32,612 bases of DNA. Origin: Bacteroidota bacterium (GTDB taxonomy: Bacteria > Bacteroidota > Bacteroidia > Chitinophagales > Chitinophagaceae). Below the pieces are notes generated by a model, which did no database searches, was not told the DNA's origin, and saw only the letters and a list, made by a program, of their open reading frames with translations. The DNA is taken from positions 1-32,612 of the forward strand of contig JADJQP010000012.1 in the NCBI GenBank assembly GCA_016712665.1, read 5' to 3'. Positions 24,547 through 32,612 of this stretch are shown piece after piece. A program made the position numbers and the translations under genes. Position 1 is the first letter of the stretch. Each line of letters starts with the position of its first letter.

Positions 24547-27491
24547 TTATCTTCTTTTTTCTCTGCTTCGCATTAATTTATTCATTCTTATTGTCAATCC
24601 ATCTGCATCTAAGTTAATGTTTGGTTCTGGTAAACCATTAAAGCCTTCATTCAGTAATTGTAATTCTTGGCGCAATTTTCTTAGTTCATTTAATTCTTCT
24701 TTACTCACTATATCTCCTAAATTAGACACCTTACCACTTATTTCTGTTGGTATATAATTCATTAAATTAGCTCCTAATGCGCCTATACCGCCTTTACCTA
24801 TTGTGTCTATTACTGCATTGGTGTTTTTGTTATTCAATACTGTTTCGCCGCCATTAAACCACATTAACTCTGGACCAGCTTCACCTACCATTTTCCACCC
24901 TCGCTCGGCATTATCTGTACCTTTTTCATACCCTTTTGCTTTACCGAGTGATGTAGCTAATAATGCTAATACCGCTGGTACTGCTGCAAGATTAAAAGGG
25001 AATGGTTGTGCTGCTGCTTGTGCAATAGCTAATAATTGTGCTGATACTTCGGTTATCCTATTCGCTCTCGCTTGCTCCTCCATTAGTCTTTTCCGCTCAA
25101 TAGTTGCTTGTCTTAGCCTATCTTGCTCCTCCTGTAGAACTTCAGCATTACCAGCTAATGCTAATTCGCGTGCATCTTCTATACGTGTATTTATACCTTC
25201 TATTTGTTCATCTATTGCGCTTATTTGTGCTTCTTTGATTGAATTAATTACATTAACTACTTCTTGTGTTGTATCTACAGCTACCTGCCCGAAATCTTGT
25301 AACCCTTTTTGTAATTTATCCCTATCTGTTAGCCCTTCATATTGTGATAAATAGCCTTTTTTTGTTTCGTCCTTTTGCTTACCTTTCATGCCACTACGCA
25401 ATGTAATAGCACGTTCTATTAACGCCTTTTCGGCATCTTCAAATTCTTTGGCTGCTTCGCTTTTATATTTATCTGCTAACTCAGCCTTTTTTTTATATAT
25501 TTCTTCTTCTAATTCTAAATCTTTTATTCCATAGGATTTTTGAACCTGTAATCTTGTTTCAAGTTCATTTAGCTGTAATAATGATATCTCATTATTATAT
25601 TGCTCTTGAGTGATTGCTTTATCTGCTAATAGTCTCGCTAATTCGGTACGTTCATTTTGGAATATTGTATTGTTAGCTGCTAATATTGCATTTTGTCTAA
25701 ACTCATTTAATGCTATTTCACTTTTAATAGCTTCAATTGTGGATTCTTCTAAGTCTTTGTGATATTTCTCAAGTATTTTTAATTTCTCATTGCTGAAAAA
25801 TACCTCGTTCATTAATAATTTTTCCTTATAGTCTTCTTCATTTTTCTGCGTTTTAAGTGCTATAAGGTCTAACTCATTTTTTCTTTTTTCTAATGCATCT
25901 AATTCAACTTGTAATAAATCTTCTTGTGTTTTTTTAGTTGCAGTAACTTTTTCTTTACTTACTTTTGATTCAGTAATATTTCCTTTAGTATTATTCAACT
26001 CATTCTCACGTTGTACTGCTTCTTCTTGGAATTTCTTTTGCAGTTCATTAAAATATTTAGCTTCTTTTGCACTTTTACTTATTTCCTCTCGCCTTGCCTT
26101 GCCTCCTGTATTAGCAACAAAATTAGCCTTTGTTTCTGCATCAATCCAACCATATAACGCAATAGCTGTCTTGTCTAAATAGTCTAAGTACTCCTCATCT
26201 GTTTTAAATTGTCCTTGTAATTGCTTTTCTAATGCCTTTTGTTGTAGTGCTGCTGCTGCATTGGCTTTGGCTTTAGCAAATTGTAACGCAATATACTTAT
26301 CTCCATTTTTTACAAGTAATTGTTCCGCTTCGTCTAAATCTTTTGCAAAGCCTATACTCTTACCTAATGTTTCATTATATATTTTTAACGCTTCTTTTTT
26401 GCTAATTACGCCTTCTTTTGCGCTTTGTATTGCATTCTTAGCCTTATCTACATTTACCCTTGCTTCGGCGTAATCTTTTGCACTTTCTTTTATTACCTCA
26501 TTAAATTGTGATTGCTTTTCTTTTGCCTCTGTTGTCTTATTGTTATAATCATTCAACGCCTTTACTGTTAATACAATTCCTGCAATAACTAACCCTATGC
26601 CTGTCGCTGCAAGGGCTAATCTAAACCCTTGTGCTAATGCAGTGCCTGTACCCATAACGGCATTGAAAGCTAATTGTGCTGCTGTTGCTGCTTTTGTGGC
26701 TAATTCTTGACCTATTATTGCAATAGTACCTTCTTTTAATAGCGCATTTCTTACTTGCTGAATACCTTGCGCAATGTTTAATAGTGCAGTAAGTTTAGCT
26801 GTTGCGGCGGCGGCTTCTTCTTCGCTTGCCCCTAAAGCCACCAAAGACCCTTGATATATTTGTGTAAACGCAATGGCTGTTTGTATGCTTTCAACTCCAA
26901 AATCTATATATTTGGTATCACTCGATAATATCTTTACACGTTGCTGCAAGTCTCCATATTGGTCGGCTAATGCCCCTGCCTGTCGGCTAAGATTTCTATA
27001 TGTTTCTGTATTGTCAAGCCCTGCATCTTCTAATTGTGTTAATTGCTCTTTGACCTCACGTAAACGCCCACGTAGGCTTGTTGTTGTTTTTTCTACTTCT
27101 ATTTCGGCAAATCCAAAGGCTTCAATACCATCTTTTGCTTGTCTTATTATTAATCCTAATTCTTTATATTCTTGTGTATTTGGTTTTAATTTGCTTTGTT
27201 TTTTTGAAGCTCACTTATAACTAAATTAAATTGCTCTATTTCAGTTTTAGCAGTCGTCATCTTCGCCTTGAAATCATCTAAGGATTTTGTTGGTAATGCG
27301 CCTTTTACAATATTTGCGCCCTTTTGCATAACACTATTAAAGTCGCTATATTTTTTCTTTAATTCTTCGACCATCTTTGAATTATCTCCTGAAGATTTTA
27401 GCATATCTTTATACGCTTTCTCCATAGCTGATAATTTAGCTACTTCTGTTTCAACCTTAAATACTGTGATTATTTCCGCTAAATCTGCCAT
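24547..27491 (-). CDS. Tape measure protein, one -1 frameshift near the N-terminus
   Basis: The 101-codon frame from ATG 27491 (MADLAEIITVFKVETEVAKL) ends at 27186, while the long frame covers 24547-27198. A -1 shift at A_AAA_AAC (27204-27198) joins LQKK to QSKLKPNTQEYKELGLIIRQ without loss, for about 981 aa. Tape measure signs: coiled coils throughout (LDALEKRKNELDLIALKTQK), a hydrophobic segment GIGLVIAGIVLTVKAL near residue 300, Ala-rich parts, and a C-terminal GWKMVGEAGPELMWFNGG, the G-E-x-G-P-E signature of many tape measures. It sets tail length and takes part in DNA ejection. The shift site is a canonical slippery heptamer but sits in a homopolymer, so an indel is just as possible. Confidence 0.85.
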
Positions 27492-27543
27492 TATTCTGTT
27501 TCTATTGTGTTATTTTTTTTTGGATTTAATGTTTCAAATCTAT

Positions 27544-28211
27544 TTATCTGCATTTTATCTCACTTAACATATTGTAGTAGCTCCCTTTCATTACTTCTCT
27601 TTTGTCAATTAATCTACCTTCAAAATATATTGTCAAATTAGCGTTCGTACTATCTTCATAATCATATAATTTATTCGCTATTGGTGTAATGTTGTATTCA
27701 ATATTTTCTTCTTCGCTTCGTTTGCCTTCAAAACATCTTGGAAATCTATATCTGTAATATTTTCGTACTTCTTCAACAGTTTTTGTGCAATTTTGATAAA
27801 AAAAAACATTGCTTCTTGCTCGCTCATTATTAGTTGTATCTTTTTATTTATCAAATCATCATTAGGTGGTGTTACTGATGTTATTTCTGATTTATCTAAA
27901 TAGTAATAAAATGCAACTACTCTTAATACACTAATTTGATTCAGATATAAATTCATTTTTTCTTCTAATATCTCGTTATATGTAACTAATTTCGATAATT
28001 TGTCCACATTATTTAATGTAGCATCAAATGAAGTGTCTTTAATCAGTTGTATAAACTTTCTTACCTCTAATAATTCCACGCCATGCTGTAATGCAATTAT
28101 CTCCCCTTGTGCGGCTAAGTAATACATAGCTGGAATTTCTGTTGGTGCAAATGCCTTTAGTTTTTGCCCATCTGAAAAGGTGTATGTTTGTGTTCTATTA
28201 TCGAATGCCAT
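27544..28211 (-). CDS. Tail assembly chaperone-like protein with -1-frame extension
   Basis: The 177-aa frame from ATG 28211 (MAFDNRTQTYTFSDGQKLKA) ends with ANEAKKKILNTTLHQ at 27678. In the -1 frame a coding stretch without a start codon continues: ENIEYNITPIANKLYDYEDS, LTIYFEGRLIDKREVMKGSY, to a TAA at 27544-27546; joined length about 222 aa. Position immediately ahead of the tape measure gene and a -1-frame extension are the hallmarks of the gpG/gpGT chaperone pair. Helical, with MSEQEAMFFFIKIAQKLLKK in the middle. The junction (about 27703-27713) has no canonical slippery heptamer; one extra A in GAAAAT would also fuse the frames. Hence either a noncanonical shift or an indel. Confidence 0.55.
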
Positions 28212-28229
28212 ATTTGCAAATTTACTAAT

Positions 28230-29570
28230 TTATTTGAATGTATTGAAATATGTCCATAAATAATATCTGCTGGCATCGAATAAGTCCATTTTATTTTCTT
28301 TTCTGTCTTTTAATAGCTCATCTCCTTTGCCGTTCTTGTCGGTTGCTTCTGCAATATCCATGTCGTTTATCAAATTTGGACAGCCTTTATTTGATATTCT
28401 AAACATAGGGTGGTAATGTATTATTGTGTTATAATTATGCCTACTTGCTGTATGTAATGGATTAGTTAAAGGCGTTTTTAAGTGAAATTCTCCAAGATTG
28501 AATGTTTTTAATATTAAATCGTAAAAATGCCTGCTGCCACCTACAAGACCCATTCTATTTTGAAACCCGCTGGCATCACCTGTAATGAATATTTGCTTAG
28601 GGTTGTTAAAATCTCGCATTATGTGATTATATATTTCAATAAATGGATTTTGTATTGTCCCCTTAAATGGTGTTTGATATTCTTTAAGTACATGTATAAA
28701 TGGATTTGCTGTTAAATTATGATTCCCGCTTGAATGTTGTGATACTATACAGCTTAAAGGGTCGTTATTAAAGTCAAATGAAATGTAAATAGGCATACTA
28801 TCATAGAAAGGTAAATCATCTACTATTATCTTGTCTCTGTTGCTTTGCCATGAATAGAGCCAAGGGGATTGTATTTCTTCTTTAATAAATAATCCTTTCG
28901 TCAAGTTGTTAAACTTCACAACATCACCAAAGCAAATATTTAATAATTTCTGCTTGGTAGCCTCCTGCTCAATAAATGGATTATCTTCATAGCTTATGTG
29001 TACTCGCTCGCTTCTATTATATAAATACCCTTTTTCGTCAAAAAATGTTGTTGCTATAAAACTTTTTTCTGTTACTTTATCGTTATTAAATAAAAATACA
29101 AATTTAGGCTTTGTTTCCTGTCCCTTTCTATTTCGTGTAGTCCCTAATAATGAAACAAAATCGTTTTCTGTACAGTCGTGAGCTTCCTCCATTAATACAC
29201 CATTTAGATTAGGTGTTGAGCGTATCTTATCAGGCTGTTCTGCGCTTGCTCCAAAGAAAAAATTATTTGGATTATGTTTGTTTATTATTTGGAATCGGTC
29301 TTTTTTTATTAGAAAATAAGATTCTAATTTCATTGCCTTTATTTCATCTTGCATTGTTTGAAATACAGAACCAGCTATTTCATTATACTTGCTTCTACAT
29401 AAAGCCCATCTAAAATGCTTATCCAAAAGACATTTCCACGCTAATATTCTAAATGCAGATGTACTTTTACCGCCATCTCTCCAACCATAAATTAATGATA
29501 TTTCAAAGTCGCTTAATATTGCATTGGCTACTTTTGGGACTGTATAAGGTGTTAAATCTATACATTTCAT
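28230..29570 (-). CDS. terL: Terminase large subunit
   Basis: 446 aa, intact; ATG 29570 overlaps the TerS stop (TAATG). ATPase: Walker A GWRDGGKST (29-37), Walker B GVLMEEAHD (124-132, catalytic Glu 128/129), coupling motif LLGTTRN (141-147). Nuclease (RNase H fold): Asp 266 in ISFDFNNDP, Asp 332 in TGDASG, and Asp 432 in LFDASRYYLW. All three nuclease Asp and both ATPase motifs are present, so the motor should be active. Length is normal for the Terminase_3/6-type family of Bacteroidota phages. It cuts concatemers and pumps DNA into the prohead through the portal. Confidence 0.92.
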   Translation of the reverse strand: MKCIDLTPYTVPKVANAILSDFEISLIYGWRDGGKSTSAFRILAWKCLLDKHFRWALCRSKYNEIAGSVFQTMQDEIKAMKLESYFLIKKDRFQIINKHNPNNFFFGASAEQPDKIRSTPNLNGVLMEEAHDCTENDFVSLLGTTRNRKGQETKPKFVFLFNNDKVTEKSFIATTFFDEKGYLYNRSERVHISYEDNPFIEQEATKQKLLNICFGDVVKFNNLTKGLFIKEEIQSPWLYSWQSNRDKIIVDDLPFYDSMPIYISFDFNNDPLSCIVSQHSSGNHNLTANPFIHVLKEYQTPFKGTIQNPFIEIYNHIMRDFNNPKQIFITGDASGFQNRMGLVGGSRHFYDLILKTFNLGEFHLKTPLTNPLHTASRHNYNTIIHYHPMFRISNKGCPNLINDMDIAEATDKNGKGDELLKDRKENKMDLFDASRYYLWTYFNTFK

Positions 29571-30340
29571 TAATGGTTGGTTATTATTTTAATACCACCC
29601 CCTGATTTTATTAATGTTGCTAAAGGGTCAGAAACATCATTACCATCTTTATCTGTATTAGCTGTCTTGGTAGGGGCATACATGCCATCTAATTTTATTA
29701 GCTCTGTTCTCTTAGCATCAATCAGTCTATGGTAGCTTTCAATTTCCCTTGTACCAAACACCTCGCGTTTGTTTGCTATCGTTCCATCAGAAAATGTTAC
29801 CTTTTTAACTAAATATCCATCTGCTAATATTTTTTGCAACTGTTCAATTTCTTCTTGTATTTCTTTTTGTATGTCTATTTTTTGTTTTAAGCCACTTTTT
29901 AGGCTTTCTTTTTGATTTGCTTGTATAGTATCAACTGTTGATTTATTCTTCGCTATTTGCCATGTTTCATAGGCTAAATTAAATTCTCTTAAGAATCTAT
30001 CAGTACCTATCTTGTATTTATTCCTGAATATTCCTAATAGTTCCGTTTTAGCGGAATTACCACTTTCAAATAGCTTTATCAGCTCGTTCTTTAGTTGAGC
30101 ATCGGAAATTGATATTTTTTCTTTTGGTTGTTTTATAGTATTTATATTGTAATTTTTAATTAAATCAAATATGTATTTATCTTTTTTTAATATTTTAATA
30201 GCATCTTCATTTGATAATAACTCACAATGATCTTGTTCATCGTTTAATATCTCTATAATATTATTAGTTAGCTTTACAATATCATTACCTTTTATTTCTG
30301 GATTAACGCTTTTTATATATTCTTCTATTTCATTTTTCAT
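29570..30340 (-). CDS. terS: Terminase small subunit
   Basis: 256 aa, intact, ATG 30340. Central part SDAQLKNELIKLFESGNSAK and KYKIGTDRFLREFNLAYETW is a helical DNA-binding-like domain; a coiled coil follows (QKEIQEEIEQLQKILADGYL), which would form the oligomer core, then SYHRLIDAKRTELIKLDGMY and APTK, a typical terminase small-subunit end, and a flexible tail with SDPLATLIKSGGG. It is followed by terL with a one-base overlap. It recognises the packaging site and hands DNA to TerL. The promoter at 30383-30407 lies upstream. Confidence 0.8.
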   Translation of the reverse strand: MKNEIEEYIKSVNPEIKGNDIVKLTNNIIEILNDEQDHCELLSNEDAIKILKKDKYIFDLIKNYNINTIKQPKEKISISDAQLKNELIKLFESGNSAKTELLGIFRNKYKIGTDRFLREFNLAYETWQIAKNKSTVDTIQANQKESLKSGLKQKIDIQKEIQEEIEQLQKILADGYLVKKVTFSDGTIANKREVFGTREIESYHRLIDAKRTELIKLDGMYAPTKTANTDKDGNDVSDPLATLIKSGGGIKIITNH

Positions 30341-30382
30341 TTTGCGTTTATTATGTTATCATTCAACCTTCTTTGTTTACTG

Positions 30383-30407
30383 CAAATTTAATAATTTTTT
30401 AGTTATT
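30383..30407 (-). promoter_or_regulatory. Promoter with operator-like repeat (C) ahead of terS
   Basis: Minus strand: AATAAC, seven A/T, TTATT, then TAAATTTG, matching the TAnnTTTG -7 box, with the same half-sites and spacing as promoters A and B. It overlaps the last codon of the NinG gene, and would begin the packaging/tail transcript. Confidence 0.55.
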
Positions 30408-30789
30408 ATTTATATTTTTCTATTATTTCAATGAGCTTAAACCTATCATTTACTTTGCCTCTATTTCGTTTGCTTATTGCGGCTAATGTGTCTAAACGCT
30501 CAACACGTTCTATGCCTATTTTTTTAATTAGCCCTTCACGATATTTTATTAGATTTCCACTCAAAAAGTAATTGCATTTAACACATTGACCATGTACGTT
30601 ATCCTCTTCAAATCTTAATAGCTCGTGATGTCCTGCCGAGTAAAAGTGCCCTGCTTGCAATTGGTTATACTTGCCACAACTTATACATGGTAAATCTTTG
30701 TCCCTTTCTCTTATGGAGGCATTAAATAATGTTATTGCCTTTTTCTTTAAGTTGGGCAAAGGTGTACTCTTGTATTTAGCTATCAACAT
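30406..30789 (-). CDS. ninG: NinG family HNH-type recombination protein
   Basis: 127 aa, intact, ATG 30789. The NinG signature is clear: RERDKDLPCISCGK (27-40), LQAGHFYSAGHHELLRF (44-60), EDNVHGQCVKCNYFLSGNL (62-80), with Cys 35/38 and Cys 69/72 as a zinc site and His 48, His 54/55 and His 66 as HNH-type active-site candidates. Lambda NinG (Rap) is a structure-specific endonuclease for recombination intermediates. Full-length lambda NinG is longer (about 200 aa); this short form with the whole core is usual in Bacteroidota phages. Placed just before terS, so it may resolve concatemer branches before packaging. Confidence 0.85.
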   Translation of the reverse strand: MLIAKYKSTPLPNLKKKAITLFNASIRERDKDLPCISCGKYNQLQAGHFYSAGHHELLRFEEDNVHGQCVKCNYFLSGNLIKYREGLIKKIGIERVERLDTLAAISKRNRGKVNDRFKLIEIIEKYK

Positions 30790-30889
30790 TTTAATAAATT
30801 TAATGTGTTTTTATTATTTCATATTTAATTTTTAACTTTATTAATGAGTAACAAATTTACTATTTTTTTCTCATATTTCAAAATATTCT

Positions 30890-31048
30890 TTACACTTTTA
30901 ACAACATATTTACCTTATTTTGCATAATAACTTGACGGGCTTCTAATATCTTTGCGTATAGCTGCCAATTTATGCGAGGCTCTTGTTTATAGTCTAACCC
31001 CGTACAGTAATCTTTGCCTATTACCTTTTTTTCTTTTTTATGCTTCAT
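30890..31048 (-). CDS. Small basic protein, 52 aa
   Basis: Start ATG 31048 overlaps the end of the VRR-NUC gene by about ten bases. The protein begins MKHKKEKKVIGKDYCTGLDY and continues QEPRINWQLYAKILEARQVI, ending in LLKV. Basic N-terminus, helical rest with one Trp. Natural composition and operon overlap support a real gene; function unknown. From 30790 to 30889 is a short AT-rich gap without a gene. Confidence 0.5.
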   Translation of the reverse strand: MKHKKEKKVIGKDYCTGLDYKQEPRINWQLYAKILEARQVIMQNKVNMLLKV

Positions 31049-31415
31049 TTTTAAAATATTTATCTACTTCATTTAAAAATTCTTCTACTGTTCTAATTAT
31101 TACATATTTGAATTTGTTTCTATTGCAATAATCCTCAAACATTATCTGTTCTTCACTTTGTTTGCCTTTTTTGCTCTTGCACTCTATGAATAAAGAATTA
31201 TATGTTCCATTCCCAAATAAGACCTGCATGCCAGCCAACACCCCCTCCTTCTTTGCTATAATAGCCTCAAGTGGTATCTCCTTGCCATTCTTGCATCGTA
31301 TTTTCTTGCCCCCCATCTTAGAACTGTTCTTTATTGAGATTATTAAATATAATGGGTATTTTAACTTAAATATCGTTACGCAATTTTGTTGTAATATGCT
31401 TTCTTCGTGTCTCAT
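31038..31415 (-). CDS. VRR-NUC domain nuclease, first catalytic Asp replaced
   Basis: 125 aa, intact, ATG 31415. The VRR-NUC fold is recognisable: an N-terminal ESILQQNCVTIF (helix with Gln), then PLEAIIAKKEGVLAGMQVLF, FIECKSKKGKQSEEQIMFED and KYVIIRTVEEF. The (E/D)xK motif is present as E78-x-K80. The residue normally Asp in G-x-x-D seems to be Val 65 (AGMQVLF), so the first acidic residue is missing; a single base (GTC to GAC) would restore it. VRR-NUC proteins in phages are small junction-resolving or nicking nucleases. This one is either inactive, uses another residue, or carries a sequencing error. Confidence 0.75.
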   Translation of the reverse strand: MRHEESILQQNCVTIFKLKYPLYLIISIKNSSKMGGKKIRCKNGKEIPLEAIIAKKEGVLAGMQVLFGNGTYNSLFIECKSKKGKQSEEQIMFEDYCNRNKFKYVIIRTVEEFLNEVDKYFKNEA

Positions 31416-31668
31416 GTTCGCATTTTGTGTATTTAAATATATTTTTATTTGTTTGTGTGTGTTTATCTTGTTGGTTATCTGATTGTTTAAAGAGGTACTA
31501 GTTTCGTATTTGCGGTTAGTAGCAGGGGGGGGGCCGGGATGAAGTTCAGGATAGAAAAAGTATTAAAAATTTTCCCTCCCTCTTTTGTCTGCTCAGGCCG
31601 AGTTTGGAAAAGTGTTTATATTTGGTTGTGTTTTGGTGGGGGACTCCACAACAATGTTAGTTTTAAAA
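31416..31668. other. Noncoding region with a nine-G run
   Basis: No convincing gene on either strand. A run of nine G followed by CCGGG lies at 31525-31538, an outlier in this AT-rich DNA; a GAGGGAGGG stretch (minus strand) is at about 31575-31585 and a run of GGTGGGGG near 31635. It sits between the methyltransferase and the nuclease/terminase operon, where a packaging (cos/pac) site or a transcript start is possible. The residual tail of the methyltransferase may reach into its upper end. Confidence 0.4.
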
Positions 31669-32612
31669 TCATAGTCTAATGGATAGCTTCCAGCCATTTT
31701 TAGTTTCATCATCAAACAAAGTCCGTTCAATTTCATAATCATAAGGCAATCCATTTTGCTCTAATTGTAGGCAATACTTTATCAGGTGCAGTTTTTACTT
31801 CATTAAAATAACTTCCTTTTGGGTGGTTTTCACTCATTGCATTTCAGGTGATGTGAGTTTCCAATAGTGGCTTATCATTTGCTCAATCAATCGCTTTCAT
31901 TGCCCTCTGTTTGCCTTATTTCTTTGTATGGTATTTCCGGCTCATTAAATTCTAAATTCAATTCAGGTGCTATTGTAAACAAATCAATGCTTTTCAAAAA
32001 TGGTGTTGCAATATCTTTTCTCATTGCAATAAAAAATACCCTTTCTCTTTTTTGTGGCACTCCCATTTTTGAAGCGTCTAAAAGCCAATGTTGCACATAA
32101 TATCCAGCCAAATCAAATTCTCTGTAAATCTTCCTTACATATTCCTTTGCTTCTCCTACCAATAAGCCTTTCACATTTTCAGCTATTACAACTTTTGGCT
32201 TTAGTGTTTTTGCAAGGTCTATAAAGTCAAAGAAAAGATTATCCAATATTTGCTCTGCTTGTCCTTCTCTAAATTTCTTTTCTTTGCCCCAATCCTTTTC
32301 TCTATTCCTGCCATTGAAAAACTACTACAAGGTGGCGAGCCATCTAAAATATCTAATTTATACAAGTCATCAGGCAAATCAGTCCTTAATTTAAAAGTCT
32401 GTATTGGCTCTAAATAAGCGTATTTAGGGTTGTGGTTAGCTTTGGCAATAGCTTCAATCATTTGGGTCAATTTCATTGCATCCTATTACATCAAATCCCA
32501 GCAAGTTTGTAACCCATGGTTGAGCCACCACCACAAGCAAAACAACTAAATACTTTTCCTTTGTCTTTTGTAAATACTGCATCCTTAAAGATCCATTTGT
32601 AAGGAAGTTATG
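31669..32612 (-). pseudogene. C5-cytosine DNA methyltransferase, partial and frameshifted
   Basis: Runs in from the right edge without a visible start. Motifs in order: FSCFACGGGSTMGYKLAG (motif I), VIGCNEIDP (II), DILDGSPPCSSFSMAG (IV with catalytic Pro-Cys), VVIAENVKG (VI), PQKRERVFFI (VIII), then HPKGSYFNEVKTAPDKVLPT (target-recognition/IX region) and AGSYPLDYDFK. At least four shifts are needed (after LAG, after IDP, in GAGAAAAGG, and beyond NES). All catalytic motifs are otherwise complete, so the protein was functional recently or the breaks are sequencing errors. It would methylate cytosine, likely against host restriction. No cognate endonuclease gene is in view. Confidence 0.75.

Noticed and set aside
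24803..25354. Plus-strand frame of 183 codons inside the tape measure gene
   Set aside because: Antisense to a well-supported coiled-coil region; Ser/Ala/Cys-rich translation typical of shadows.
1..32612. CRISPR array, insertion sequence or transposase
   Set aside because: No regularly spaced repeats, no transposase motifs and no terminal inverted repeats with an enclosed recombinase were found.

Overview
The window is an AT-rich stretch of a tailed (siphovirus-type) bacteriophage or prophage of the Bacteroidota. Evidence for the host: several promoters match the Bacteroidota consensus (TAnnTTTG at -7, one with TTTG at -33 exactly 20 nt upstream), a lipoprotein carries a charged tail after its lipobox like Bacteroidota surface lipoproteins, and the DUF5675, NinG and CxxCxGxG-portal genes have the look of phages of this phylum. 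Every gene except one lies on the minus strand, so the region reads from right to left.

From the right end: a broken C5-cytosine DNA methyltransferase (31669-32612, runs off the window), a noncoding stretch with a run of nine G, a VRR-NUC nuclease, a 52-aa ORF, a NinG-type HNH protein, then the packaging genes terS and terL. Next comes the tail module: a chaperone-like gene with a -1-frame extension, the tape measure gene (split by a -1 shift), and a large tail protein with three hydrophobic segments. A single plus-strand lipoprotein gene sits inside the tail module and looks like a moron. Further left are another tail gene, a probable major tail protein with its own strong promoter, then the head genes: portal with a DnaJ-like zinc-finger motif, MuF-type minor head protein, three small ORFs, scaffold-like protein, a terminator, and the probable major capsid protein. 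After these come connector/completion candidates, several cysteine-rich virion proteins, and a protein made of three repeats of the domain found at the capsid protein C-terminus. A lysis-like cluster (small membrane and coiled-coil proteins, DUF5675) ends at a clear terminator (7311-7342).

Left of that terminator is an early or accessory region: two small conserved-looking proteins, a small HTH regulator, a 49-aa membrane ORF, a noncoding segment with a tRNA-like element and palindromes, a TolA-like coiled-coil gene, an N6-type methyltransferase, three small unknowns, a heavily broken PD-(D/E)XK exonuclease, and a gene with an SSB-like acidic tail. Two promoters here and one before terS share an AATAAC / GTTATT operator-like arrangement, which suggests one regulator for early genes and packaging.

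The leftmost 1.1 kb looks different. Two attC-like imperfect palindromes flank very small genes whose stop codons abut the palindromes, as in integron gene cassettes; beyond them are two broken genes, one resembling a small DNA-binding protein.

An important caveat: at least fifteen genes are interrupted by single-base shifts, often in homopolymers and in both directions. Protein sense continues across each break, so most are probably sequencing or assembly indels (densest near both ends) and I give joined coordinates. No integrase, DNA polymerase, helicase, rRNA, complete tRNA or CRISPR array is visible.
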